Assembly: GCA_950295325.1 (NCBI GenBank)
Contig: OX485806.1
Span: 54,245,169-54,309,168, forward strand
Direction of reading: 5' to 3'
Source of the DNA: Polytrichum commune
Lineage: Eukaryota > Streptophyta > Polytrichopsida > Polytrichales > Polytrichaceae
DNA: 64,000 nucleotides
Below are positions 1 through 10,530 of this stretch, one piece after another. Within the stretch, counting starts at the first letter, position 1. Each line of letters starts with the position of its first letter. The position numbers and the translations under genes were made by a program. The notes under the pieces were generated by a model, which ran no database searches, was not told the DNA's origin, and saw nothing but the letters and a program-made list of their open reading frames with translations.

Positions 1-114
1 CTCCCAAAGGTCTTTGGTGGACATCACCATCTCCAACTTGAACTTGTAGAGGTTGAAGTTGTCGCCGCCGAACTTGTCGAGCGTGATGTGGCCATCGCCC
101 TCACTAGAAGCCAT
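1..114 (-). CDS. Ty1/copia-like Gag N-terminus (partial, runs off the left edge)
   Basis: Reading the minus strand from the ATG at 114 gives about 38 residues that begin MASSEGDGHITLDKFGGDNF and continue with a YKFKLEM.. segment ending in STKDLWE at the window edge. The pattern 'KFxGxNFxxYKFKLExxL' followed by a tryptophan is typical of the start of plant copia Gag proteins, which package the element RNA into virus-like particles. Only the N-terminus is present, so zinc knuckle and Pol cannot be checked. Just upstream of the ATG is a small hairpin (CGAGGG / CCCTCG, about 156-175). The leader beyond it holds the 120-bp repeat array. Confidence 0.6.
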   Translation of the reverse strand, partial: MASSEGDGHITLDKFGGDNFNLYKFKLEMVMSTKDLWE

Positions 115-228
115 TTTGCAACTCAAATGCAAGCTCCCACTCACTTAATGTACCACGAGGGCTAAAAAACCCTCGAAAATTTTAGAATTTGATTTTAAAC
201 TTTGGAATTAATTCAAGGTTCTCACACA

Positions 229-1046
229 CTCAAGTCAGCACCTTTCCACTCCAAAGCTAAGCCAAATGACTACATAACCATCAAAAAGCCAAAACTAAGC
301 CTTTTGGAACTCAAAACACCTCAAAGTTAGTTTTGAATGGATGGATCTCTCAAGTCAGCACCTTTCCACTCCAAAACTAAGCTTAATAACTACATAACCA
401 TCAAAAAGCCAAAACTAAGCCTTTTGGAACTCAAAACACCTCAAAGTTAATTTTGAATGGATGGATCTCTCAAGTCAGCACCTTTCCACTCCAAAACTAA
501 GCCAAATAACTACATAACCATCAAAAAGCCACAACTAAGCCTTTTGGAACTCAAAACACCTCAAAGTTAGCATAGAATGGATGGATCTCTCAAGTCAGCA
601 CCTTTCCACTCCAAAACTAAGCTTAATAACTACATAACCATCAAAAAGCCACACCTAAGCCTTTTGGAACTCAAAACACCTCAAAGTAAGCATAGAATGG
701 ATGGATCTCTCAAGTCAGCACCTTTCCACTCCAAAACTAAGCTTAATACCTACATAACCATCAAAAAGCCACACCTAAGCCTTTTGGAACTCAAAACACC
801 TCAAAGTTAGTCTTGAATGGATGGATCTCTCAAGTCAGCACCTTTCCACTCCAAAACTAAGCTTAATAACTACATAACCATCAAAAAGCCACACCTAAGC
901 CTTTTGGAACTCAAAACACCTCAAAGTTAGCATAGAATGGATGGATCTCTCAAGTCAGCACCTTTCCACTCCAAAACTAAGCTTAATAACTACATAACCG
1001 TCAAAAAGCCACACCTAAGCCTTTTGGAACTCAAAACACCTCAAAC
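229..1046. repeat. 120-bp tandem repeat, about 7 copies
   Basis: The segment starting CTCAAGTCAGCACCTTTCC recurs every 120 bp at about 229, 349, 469, 589, 709, 829 and 949. Copies differ at only a few positions, for example GCTTAATAAC versus GCCAAATAAC. It lies in what would be the 5' leader of the minus-strand copia-like Gag. The short open frames in it are by-products of a repeat length divisible by three. Confidence 0.95.
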
Positions 1047-1443
1047 CCTCAAAATGCGAATCGATCTCACATAAACATTCAAGATACAATGAACCTCAAC
1101 CTAACGTGTCCTCCACGCTGGTCCAAGTGTCCAAGAATGCTCCAAGGCGCTCCAAAAGTGGTCCAAAACTCCAAAACTCCACCAAAAGCTTGAAACACCT
1201 CCAAATCGCCTCCGATCAGATCCGGCTCTCTCCTACCTCTTCCTAAGTTGATCTCTAAGCTCTAAAGCAAAGTGGGCCCATAACCTATTGGGAAATGGGA
1301 GGAAGAAGCAAAGAGATCAGCGTAGCAAGCAAGAATACAATACACAATGGTTGCATACAATGGAGAGAGTGATTAGCTCCTCCCCTTATGCCTTTATTTA
1401 TATGTATGGGTTAGGACCAGCGTAGACAACCCATATGGGACAA
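1047..1443 (-). other. Probable copia leader/LTR remnant, no gene seen
   Basis: No convincing coding sequence. On the minus strand there is a TATA-like TATAAATAAAGG (rc of 1391-1402), and about 110 bp further on a primer-site-like GGTTATGGGCCCA. This would fit the end of a copia LTR followed by its primer site, in the same orientation as the Gag at 1-114. I could not define both LTR ends, so this is inference. Confidence 0.3.
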
Positions 1444-2078
1444 TGTCACCGATGCAACCTAACACTATCTTGCAATAGGAACCAACCCTCCTACTTTGCT
1501 TTCGGGACTCACCCCTTAATCGGTAACCCATTTCCCCAATGTGGACTTCCATCTATGGAAGTCCAATCCTATGTTGATCATCACGTTGCCGGAGCAACAC
1601 TACAACAACCCGAAGCATACTAGGCAACTATGGCCTCACAATAGGCCAAAGCCCATGGAGGCCTTGCCGTTTGGCCTCGGGTGGGTGAGGCCACACCACC
1701 TCACCCATATAAGCCTCTAGGACTCTCCGCGGGGCCCCTACCCCACCGTCAACCAACCTCTTGTCTCTCTACCAAGAGTTGGGGCCAATGGACATTCTCC
1801 TTTAGCTGCTGGGCCTAGAACCCCCCCAGCAGCTTCAGACCATCATAACTTCCTTGTATGATGTCTGATCATAACAACCAACCACTCTATCTTCATCTAC
1901 AATTCACGTAGATGCCGATGGACACCTCACTTACTGCATTCGGGCAAGTCTTGAGGAAGTTATGACTGTTTGAACCTTGGCAGTCCCGGGAATCACTCCC
2001 AGGCACTGCTGTACCAGGGCGCTGTCCCGGGACAGCGCTCCACTCAAATGGCCATAACTCCTAGCTCACACCTCCGAT

Positions 2079-3239
2079 CAGTGTTCAAGATTGAAGTCTT
2101 CAATGCCCTTCAAACGCGATTTGGCCCTTCAAAATATACCTCTCTCAAAACAGCCCTTCAAAATGCAACCCCAAACTCAAAATGAAAACTTCACTTGACG
2201 TCCTCAAAATTTTTACACCCGTCAACACTGTAGCGCTACAGTGACGAGGAGGTCGCTACAGTGACAACCTCAACACCTAGCAAATGATTCATTCAACATC
2301 GATCTGACTTGGAATTCAACTTTTTAGGTCTTGCAAAAGATTGGAATCCAACCCTTTCTTGGTAAGCATTGAGTCAGTGTTGTAGTGTGATGTGATTCAA
2401 TCAATGTGAAATCAGTGCTGATTTGGGTCTACAAATTTAAAGGTTTGTGATGTAATTCACAGGCTAATCACGAATGAATGTTTTTTGTGGGGTGAAGGCC
2501 AGCACACTGGTAGTGGTGGAGCATGATGGTGGGGTTCTGAAAGGATCATCAATTAGTGCAATTGCAGCTGCGAGTGCATTAGGGGAAGGAAGCACAGTCC
2601 AAGCTCCATCCAGCTATTGATAAGGTACTGATTCCCGTTGGAGCGATGACCTTGTTAATCAATGCAATGCGGAATTGCTAGAATTCGTGGAGATGTTATG
2701 TTCCGTTTGTGAACGCCGAAGTATGCAAGAAGCTTGGGTTTTTTGTGGCAATGACCGGGAGTTCATGATTAATTGGCCAACTATGATGTCGCTATGGCAA
2801 GCCATACTTGTGATCCCAACTAGCACTGTTGTTTGTGAGCGTGGTTTTTCAAAGCAAAATTGGGTTAAGAGTGAAAGGAGAACTAGACTCAACCTTGACA
2901 CACTAGATGCTTTAATGAGGGTTAGTCTAAATGGGTTAGGAGTTGAATTCATGGATTGGGATAGTATTTTTGAATCTTGGAAAATTGGCACAAGAACCAA
3001 CAAGCGTAGGGCATTATCACTAGAAGAGGTGGAGTTAGATGGTTGATTCTTAATTCTTCACATTGTATTGGAAGCATGCACCATATAAATCATGCATAAG
3101 TTTAATATGAGTTTTTTATATTTTATTTCTATATTACTGAATTGACGTCTTGAATTTGAACTAGCCCTTCAACCGAAGGGCTCAAATTTTAGAGCCCTTC
3201 AAAATGAAACTCATATGAGGGCTTCAATCTTGAACACTG
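2079..3239. mobile_element. hAT transposon, deletion derivative (1161 bp)
   Basis: The ends are 18-bp terminal inverted repeats CAGTGTTCAAGATTGAAG. The element is flanked by an exact 8-bp target duplication CCTCCGAT (2071-2078 and 3240-3247). Both the CAGTG start and 8-bp TSD are hallmarks of hAT elements. It interrupts the LTR at 1444-3484, whose sequence resumes directly after the TSD. Only the C-terminal part of a transposase remains inside, so it could move only with help from another copy. Confidence 0.92.
2675..3046 (+). pseudogene. hAT transposase C-terminal fragment (dimerisation region)
   Basis: This 123-codon open frame carries the hAT C-terminal signature: a hydrophobic run LAxxVIPTSTVVCERGFS, then KSERRTRLNLDTLDALMRVS. 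It corresponds to the usual 'P.SsaxxERxFS ... KxxxRxxLxxxxLxxLm' dimerisation segment. The N-terminal BED finger and the catalytic core (first two acidic residues) are absent, and a typical hAT transposase is 600-800 residues. It sits wholly inside the TIR-bounded element and ends about 190 bp before its right TIR. The first methionine is not a native start. Confidence 0.8.
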
Positions 3240-3484
3240 CCTCCGATTGAGGTGTTCTTGAGCATTCTAGAATCACCACGCCATGAGCTACGCATAGCTC
3301 ATGGCTTTACCCTTGTGCCTCCTAGTCTCCGTGGGTGGGAGGCGTTCCCAACGCCCGGGGCCCTCACCCACACTAGGATCACTTGGGCCCTCTCACCAAT
3401 GGCGCCACAAGTCCCGGGTGTCACTCCGGGGTCCCCCTTGTGCCCATGGTGTTTTGGGCACTCCTGATGGAGAGGTGTGCGACA

Positions 3485-4689
3485 CTCACCCCCACCAAAC
3501 GGAGTCGATGCCCTCATCGACTATACTTGTAGTCGGCACACCAATTCTCAAGTTGCCATCCTCTATGGTGCGGCATTGTGTTTACCTTAGGGCGCGACCC
3601 CCACAATGCATCTTCAAATTTGGCATAGTCCCAAAGGTGTCGTTCCTAGGTGGTCCGTTAGCAACCTTGGATCTCTCCTCCAAGGACCTAACCTACACTA
3701 GACCCACCTACTTTGGGACTCACTTGGGTTGCCCCTCCTTTGGGGCCTCCCCTGTTAGGCTCCACTAGCCTAGCATGACACATCTAGGCGAGACCTCAAC
3801 GCTTCCACTAAGTTGTCTCGGTTGCAACTCCGAGATGGCTTTCCATTGTTAAGCCACGCCTCGATCGCACGGGAGTGATGCCAAGTCCCGCCCGACTCGG
3901 TTCCCACTTTGCTCTTTCGAGACATGGGTTCATGACTCCCATGCGCCAACTTTCGTTAGCTCGCGGGTAGCACTTTTATGAGCATGCGCCATCACCTTGT
4001 CCCCGCCCGGCACGGGTAGATCACTCCATTGTCAAATTGAAGACCATGTGCGACCAAAAAAAATATTCTTTTGGTAAGTTGCACCACCAAAATGGGTCAA
4101 AATTTTATCAAATTTTTTTCATGAGTAGATATACACAGTACCTTTGACATAGTCAAAAGTGGTAACTAAATTTGATGATTTGTTTTTTTCATAAAACATA
4201 CCATTTCTAACTAGAATGACATAGAATTGAACTAAAACAATTAATTAAAAAAATAAAGATGAATAAAAATTTCAAAAAAATATACAAAAGATACTATCAA
4301 TGGTTATGTATATGCAGAAAAAATATCATAAATTTTAAAATTATATATGGCATGTAATATAGGGGTAGCAAACTTTGTCCGCACGTGGTGTCAACTTGAC
4401 AATGAAGTGACCTCCCCGTGCCGCCCGGACAAGCCCACAACTAAGAAGTTTCTTGGTTTTATCCAAGGCCCCTCCAAGCCATGGCCCCCAATTACTCGGC
4501 TTACCCAACCTAGTTTGGCATGTCTATTCCCCCTCTTCCATTAACCAAGCACAAGTACAAGACTAGGACCTCATCTCATACTTTTCTCTTTGCACCACTA
4601 AAGTTTGGACTTTATTCCCTCAAGCCAAAGATCAAGTTCATGGTGTGGAATAATTAGCCTCGAAGTTAAGTGTGCTACTAGCGTCTCTC
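3485..4689. other. 3' untranslated/internal remnant of gypsy element, no gene recognised
   Basis: The first 575 bp are GC-moderate with no recognisable protein. About 4060-4690 is AT-rich. The opening CTCACCCCCACCAAACGGAG is matched by a similar sequence at 6044 (CTCCCCCACTAAAGGAG) on the far side of the CACTA element. This suggests either two polypurine-tract regions from nested gypsy copies or a local duplication. Nothing further could be assigned. Confidence 0.4.
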
Positions 4690-6043
4690 CACTAGTAGAA
4701 AATTTTGCGTCCGGATCAACAGAAAGGCGTTGGTCGCGGTTGTTACTTAGGACGCGTTGACCTGGACATGATGTAACACAATTTTGTTGATTTTTTCTGT
4801 TGATATGGTCACAAAAATATTTTTTTAAAAAAACTTATTATATATATATATATATATATATAACATTAAAAAATAAAAAATGAATAAATGTCAGATCTGC
4901 AATTCCTAACCCCTCCCAAGTAACCCTCAACATATACCTCACCTACAAGTATAGACTACCTACCACTTACATAGGTGGCAAGGCCAAGGCCGAAGGTGCC
5001 AGCCACGGGAATCAAACCTTGCACCTAGTGATACCCACACATGTGCCTTAACCACTAGGTCATCACATCACACATAATATAAACGGAGTGTTTTAAACCT
5101 TTCTAGAATAAGGCCACTAATTTCTCTTTACTACCTACTTGATGTATATATTTACAGTAAATATATACAGTATATAATTACAGTATATAATTACAGTAAA
5201 TATATACAGTATATAATTACAGTAAATATATACAGTATATAATTACAGTAAATATATACAGTATATAATTACAGTAAATATATACAGCATATAATTACAG
5301 TATATAATTACAGTAAATATATACAGTATATAATTACAGTAAATATATACAGTATATAATTACAGTAAATATATACAGTAAATAATTACAGTATATATAC
5401 AGTATATAATTACAGTAAATATATACTGTATATAATTACAGTAAATATATACAGTATATATTTACTGTAAATGTATACATATTTATATATTATATATTAT
5501 ATACATACATGTTACATATATTGTATACATATATGTTACATATATTATATATATACATATATACATACATATACATACATACATATATACATACACATAC
5601 ATATATACAGACATATATACATACATATTTATATTATATGTTACATATATTATATACATATTATACATATTTATATATTTATATATTTATATATATATTA
5701 TTAACTATCAACTAATATAATATTTATAATATTTAAACACCTTTGAATTCGTAATTATTTCCATACCCATACACTTACAAGTCCATAAATTGCAAAAAAT
5801 TAAAAAGATTTTACAATATTCCAATAGATCCTAGAATATTCAAAAAAAAATTCAAAAAAGATTTCACATTTACTAAAATTTTGTTGATTTGGTCATTGTA
5901 CTATTCTAATCAACAAAAATGTAGGCAGTAAACTGTTGATTTTTTACAAAAATTCAAAAATCAGTGAAATCGGTCATTGCAGTGCCCGGATCGACAAAGA
6001 TCTGTTGATTTTTTGTTGATTTGGTCATGATTTTCTAGTAGTG
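4690..6043. mobile_element. Non-autonomous CACTA (En/Spm-type) element
   Basis: The left end is CACTAGTAGAAAATTTTG. The right end, on the opposite strand, reads CACTACTAGAAAATCATG. CACTA termini plus an exact 3-bp target duplication CTC (4687-4689 and 6044-6046) identify the class. The 1354-bp interior has no transposase. It holds subterminal copies of GTTGATTT(T)..GGTCA-type motifs (about 4787-4811, 5881-5895, 6003-6027) and a large TA-rich microsatellite. It would depend on an autonomous copy elsewhere. Confidence 0.9.
5140..5700. repeat. TACAGTA/TA-rich microsatellite inside the CACTA element
   Basis: About 5150-5470 is an irregular array of ATATACAGTATATAATTACAGTAA-type units of roughly 24-30 bp. 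It passes into (ATACATAT)n and (TTTATATA)n tracts to about 5700. Open frames here are low-complexity Tyr/Ile/His strings and are not genes. Confidence 0.95.
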
Positions 6044-6272
6044 CTCCCCCACTAAAGGAGATTGATGTCCTCATCAATGCCTCTGCTTCATTTTATTGGA
6101 ATGTCTAGCCTTAGTTTCTTCAAAGTGCTTTACCAATTCCTTGGCGTTCATCATGTCTCTTGCCGCCACCCAAGCGGTTTCTTTCTTATGGTATCCTCAC
6201 CATTTCACCAACTACTCCTTTGTACATTTTCTTTCCTTTTCACTTGGGCTTCCTACACTTGAGGATGCCCTC

Positions 6273-6752
6273 CTACCTCATGTTCCAAATGACATCCACA
6301 AGGTCGGGAGGTGGACTAGTCACTTGCTTGTGATCGGGCCACAAGGTGTTGTCCTTAAATGGTTTTAGGAATGAGACATGAAATGTCGGATGCACTTTGA
6401 TCTTGGGCGGTAATTCCAACTTATACATGTCCTTGAACATTTGTTCCACAACGGGAAGCGGAGTTCCAATTTTGGACATGAACTTTGGAGTGAGGCCTTT
6501 CGGCTAAGTGAAGTTGTTTACATTCAACAACACCTTTTGGCCCACCTCATTCTCCACTTCGCGTCTTCCGGCATTGACTTGCACTCCGTAGCACCTTCGG
6601 GCTTTCTCCACCAACAACTTGGTCATCTCCAAGACTTGTTTACCATCCTTGGCCAAGTCCTCACCATCTAGGTTGAACTCTAGTGTTAAATGTGCCCCCT
6701 TGAGAGCTAGGTTAATAGGTTGGAGCGCATCCACCCCATAAGCCACCACGAA
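6273..6752 (-). pseudogene. Ty3/gypsy integrase C-terminus (pol 3' end)
   Basis: Two minus-strand frames together give the end of a plant gypsy polyprotein. The upstream one (6504-6749) holds MVAYGVDALQPINLALKG.. and a coiled linker ..LLVEKARRCYGVQ.. The downstream one (6273-6479) holds PPKIKVHPTFHVSFLKPF, the conserved C-terminal motif of chromo-integrases, which positions cDNA for integration. A frameshift lies between them around 6480-6504. No clear chromodomain follows before the stop. The preceding integrase core lies at 8870-9386, beyond an insertion. Confidence 0.8.
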
Positions 6753-6754
6753 AG

Positions 6755-8870
6755 ACCACCCCTTGGTAGCTGTAGTTAGTTTTTGCTCTCACTTAAATAA
6801 CCCAAAACACCAGGGTACAGACTCTCAAGGAAGGCTTAACTAGTGTCTATTACAGGCATTTGTCACTTCATAGTTCATTAATTAGACCAAAGGGTTTGCT
6901 ATATTCACTCTAGAACATGACTGGTATGTCTTTTACTCTCCTTTTCTCTCTTGGTTTCCTCTCACTGTGTCTCAGTCAGTGGGGTATGTGTGTCAGTCTC
7001 GGTAGTAACCATCTCGTCATGAGATTTTGTAGAACAATAGTCAAAAGAGAACAATAGTCTTTGAGTAACACAATTGTCTTTTGGTAACCATTGGCCAATG
7101 CATCTTCAATTCAAGGCAATTCCTTTATTACTTGGTCAATGTTAATTCCAATACAAAACAATTGTTTATTCCTTATCTCCAGATTTAATCATTACTCACA
7201 ACTTATGCAATTAACCATTATCCGTCAAGCTATAGCCTTGGTCGCCCTGCACAACCTGCAACAACAACAACCAGGGTAACACACAAGACAATAGTTGAAA
7301 GGATTAAATCGCATTCCATACTCAAAGATCTCATCTCTTGACTACTTAACAATCAAAACTCCAATTAAATTAACTTATGCCTAGGTCTTCTTGATAATCC
7401 AAAGTTATTTCTATCTTATGTTCATTTAATCTCTCTCACCTCCCTTGATTTCTTCCCTAATCAATTGATCAGAAGTGATTTCTCATCACTTCAATTGATT
7501 GAGAATCTATCCTTAAACTCACTCCTCAAATGATAATTCTATCAGCCTAAATCTCAGGTTCCACTATGATCTCTTTTCGGCTGCACTATCATCACATCAC
7601 TTCTCTCTGTCTCACTTCATGTTAACAATAATCATTTTTCCCTATGGGCTGGCCTCTGGCCTTACCCTTCCTCTCAGTACCTATCTCAGGCCTAAACAAT
7701 CGTCAATAGTTACACTATCAGCCCGACATTTGGCCTTCAGGCCTCGCCTGACGATTGTTCGACTCCCTCGCCCTCTCTCTCTCTCTCAGGTACGCCTCTC
7801 TCCCAAAGCTACCCGAATATAGTTTTCTCTATACTCAATCTCTCCCTCTCTGCCAACATTCCATTGCTCTGCTCCGAGGGTTTCATAATTCCTTTCTCTC
7901 TCCACATTATAGGTAAGTTCCTCTGCTTATAGTTTTACTGAGCTTCACCCTCGTGTGGTTCTCAACAGATGGTTTCCTGTTCGGACAACTATACTCCTCG
8001 GTCAGACAATAGTTATCTCATTCAACATTCTCCCTTTCTGACGCTCAACTCCATGTAATTCAACTATGGTCGAGATCTCTCGCTTACTCGCTCCTGGTTT
8101 ACTTTTCTTATTCCTTCTCCATCTCAATTACTCACAATGTTATGAATGCGTACACCTTTTACTCTCCGTTCATCATTCACAACTCACTCGACTTTCTTCA
8201 TCTCAGAAATTCTCCTATTCACTCTCATACTTATTCAATTCTCCGCTCCAGATTACTCAACTATATTCGAGAGCCTTCGCTCCAATTACGGTTGCACAAT
8301 ATTCAATTCCATTCACCAATAGCTTTCACTCTTAATTCCCTCCCTGATTCCTCATAAGCTCCTTCACTTTCTCTGTCAATTAGTGGTAAACTACTTTTCT
8401 CTCAATCCTTCTTTACTCGCTCACCTTCACTCACATTGAATCAATATTTCAATTCCAGATTAGAGTGTCACAATTCACACATACTTTCTGAAGTCAGGAC
8501 ATAGTTCGACTCGTTCTCGGTCACTCAACAAATTCCATTCACAATAACCATGCTCTTTTACATAAAATAGTAACCCGCAATCACTGCGGTGTTTACTTAA
8601 GAAAATAGTTCAACTATTGACCTCACACAGTCTGTGTCGAGGGAGACAAGTCAATCGTTCTACAATGCGCTCAAACTTTCTGAGAAATGTCTGGCTTCTC
8701 CTTCCTCGGCCGCCCTCTTACGGAGGCGAGGAGAAGATAGTTTCCGTAACCGCCTACTAGGGCCTCCTATGGCCGTGACAATAGTTATAACTTCCTCCTA
8801 TGGTTTAACTATATTCATCCTATTGGATGACTCCATCCGAATTAAACTATAAGCCTATAGTTGAACTGAA
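6755..8870. mobile_element. Unidentified ~2.1-kb CT-rich insertion in the gypsy integrase
   Basis: The integrase homology on the minus strand stops near 8870 (after ..NCNVATHLATV) and resumes near 6752 (MVAYGVDAL), so about 2.1 kb has been inserted. The insert has no recognisable protein. It is rich in CT runs and contains more than fifteen copies of ATAGTT/AACTAT. I could not find convincing terminal repeats or a target duplication. The limits are set only by loss of integrase homology and are accurate to perhaps 20 bp. Confidence 0.5.
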
Positions 8871-9663
8871 ATGACCAAAAATTTGGCTCACAGTAGCCAA
8901 GTGCGTGGCTACATTGCAATTACACTCTGCTCGACCCACATAGTCCGCCCAATCTCCTTGGTCCGGCCCCACCAAGTTCCTCAAGTATTGCTTCAAGACT
9001 CCATTCACACGCTCCGCTTTCCCATCCATTTGGGAATGCAAGGCCGTGCTAAACCTTAGTTTCATTCCGACCTCCTTAGAGAAATACATTGAAAATGCAC
9101 TTGTGAACTTTGAATCTTGATCCCACACAATCACTCTTGGCAACCCGTGGTGCCTCAACCATCCTTTGAGAAAAGGCTATGCGGTCTCCAACGCGGTGGC
9201 GGTTCCCACAATCGGCACCATGTGTGCCAACTTGGCAAACCGCTCTACCATCAACAAGATGGCATCATACCCATGTGACTCCGGCAAACTTGTGATCAAG
9301 TCCATGCACATACTATGCCATGGCGCCGACAGGATAGGCAACGGTTGCAAGAAACCGCCTTGGTTTTGGTAAGAGGCTCGGTTCACTTGGCACTTTATTC
9401 ACGCCTTCACAAAGTGGGCTATATCCTCCTTTATGCACCGCCAACGGTACCTCTTTGACACCATTCTATGGCGGTTGTTTATTTCTCCTCTATGGCCGGC
9501 AATAGGACTATCATATTCCTCCTTCAAAACCGATAGCCTGAACTTGCTTTGTGGCACATACACCCAACTTTGCTTGCACTTGAACAATCCGTCCACCAAC
9601 TTAACCTCTTTGAGCACCTTGCTCTTGCGAAGCTCACCTAAAAGCTTTTGTGCTTTGGGGTAG
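8870..9663 (-). pseudogene. Ty3/gypsy integrase zinc finger and catalytic core
   Basis: Minus-strand pieces in order: a linker LLGELRKSKVLKEV and an HHCC-type segment SPIAGHRGE..HFVKA (9399-9663); SMCMDLITSLPESHGYDAIL with the first catalytic Asp (9177-9386); and VWDQDSKFTSAF..ALHSQMDGKAERVNGVL with the second Asp and the Glu (8870-9158). The D,D-35-E triad is therefore visible, but the frames are broken between pieces. The family inserts element cDNA into chromosomes. Order and strand match the Gag and protease remnants at 10735-11842. Confidence 0.8.
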
Positions 9664-9689
9664 TTAATTTACCCCTCCCGCATCTTGCA

Positions 9690-10530
9690 TCACAAGTTTC
9701 CTCAAAAGGTTTGTCAAGCTCCGTGAACTTGAGCACGGGCGTCTAAGAACACTTGCTCTCAAGCTCCCCAAAGACTTGGTGACAAGGCTCATCCCACTAT
9801 TGGGATAGCTATTTCTTCCACAAGTCGGATAAGGTCGGATAACCATCAAGCTTAACGCTCTCATATGCAATGGCCATCCATCTTACATTAACCATCCGCC
9901 AATGGCAAAGTCACTCGCCCCCCCCCCCCCATATGCACCTCAAAAGGTTTGTCAAGCTCCGCGAACTTGAACACGGGTGGCAAAGACAACTTTATATTAA
10001 GCTCCCCAAAGACTTTGTGGCAAGGCTCATCCTACTCTTGAGATAGCCATTTCTTTCACAAGTCGTACAAGGTTTGGCAACCTTTAAGCTTAATGCTCCC
10101 ATATGCAATGGGCATCCATCTTGGATCAACATCCGCCAATGGTAAAGTCACTCGCCACCATATGCACCTCCAAAGGTTTGTCAAATTTCGCAAACTTGAG
10201 CACGGGCGGCGAAGACAACTTGCTCTTAAGCTTCCCAAAGGTTTTGTGGCAAGGCTCATCCCACTCTTGGGATCACCATTTCTTGTACAAGCCGGACAAG
10301 GTTCGACAACCATGGAAGTTAATGCTCCCATAAAATATGGTCATCCATCTTGGATCAACATCCGCCAATGATAAAGTCCTTTGTCTCCATGTGCACCTCA
10401 AAATGCTTATGAAAACCTGGAAACTTAACCACATCTTGTGAAGAGAACTTGCTCTTGAGCTTCCCAAAGACTTGGTGACAAGGCTCATCCCACTTTTGGG
10501 ATAGCCATTTTCCTCAATAAGTTGAATAAG
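9690..10530 (-). repeat. Tandem duplication of the RT/RNase H junction of a gypsy pol gene (about 4 copies)
   Basis: Four copies of roughly 220 bp lie at about 9690-9900, 9938-10158, 10159-10388 and 10389-10530 (last partial). Each minus-strand copy encodes the same piece of pol: W(D)EPCHQ.FGELxSK, then PVLKFTELDKPFE, then DASDFAIGG.LMQDG and PIAYESVKL. This is the end of the RT connection domain and the start of RNase H. All copies carry stops or shifts. A run of ten C's is found at 9919-9930. The remaining RNase H is missing before the integrase finger. Confidence 0.75.

Larger units (their letters stand above)
1444..3484 (-). repeat. LTR of a Ty3/gypsy element (minus), split by a hAT insertion
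   Basis: 1480-2078 and 3240-3484 match, in reverse complement, the solo LTR at 16240-17173 and the LTR entering at 63458. The right end reads (minus) TGTCGCACACCTC, the same terminus as the other copies. It is preceded on the minus strand by a G-rich tract (rc of 3485-3500, GGTGGGGGTGAG) resembling a polypurine tract. That would make this a 3' LTR of a minus-strand element. The left end has diverged and is placed approximately. It contains a 20-bp perfect palindrome at 2019-2038. Confidence 0.6.

Noticed and set aside
3301-3768. 155-codon plus-strand ORF
   Set aside because: It lies across the LTR end and adjoining non-coding DNA, overlaps frames on both strands, and has no motif.
5471-5715. 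Tyr/Ile/His-rich open frames
   Set aside because: Translation of a TA/ATAC microsatellite.
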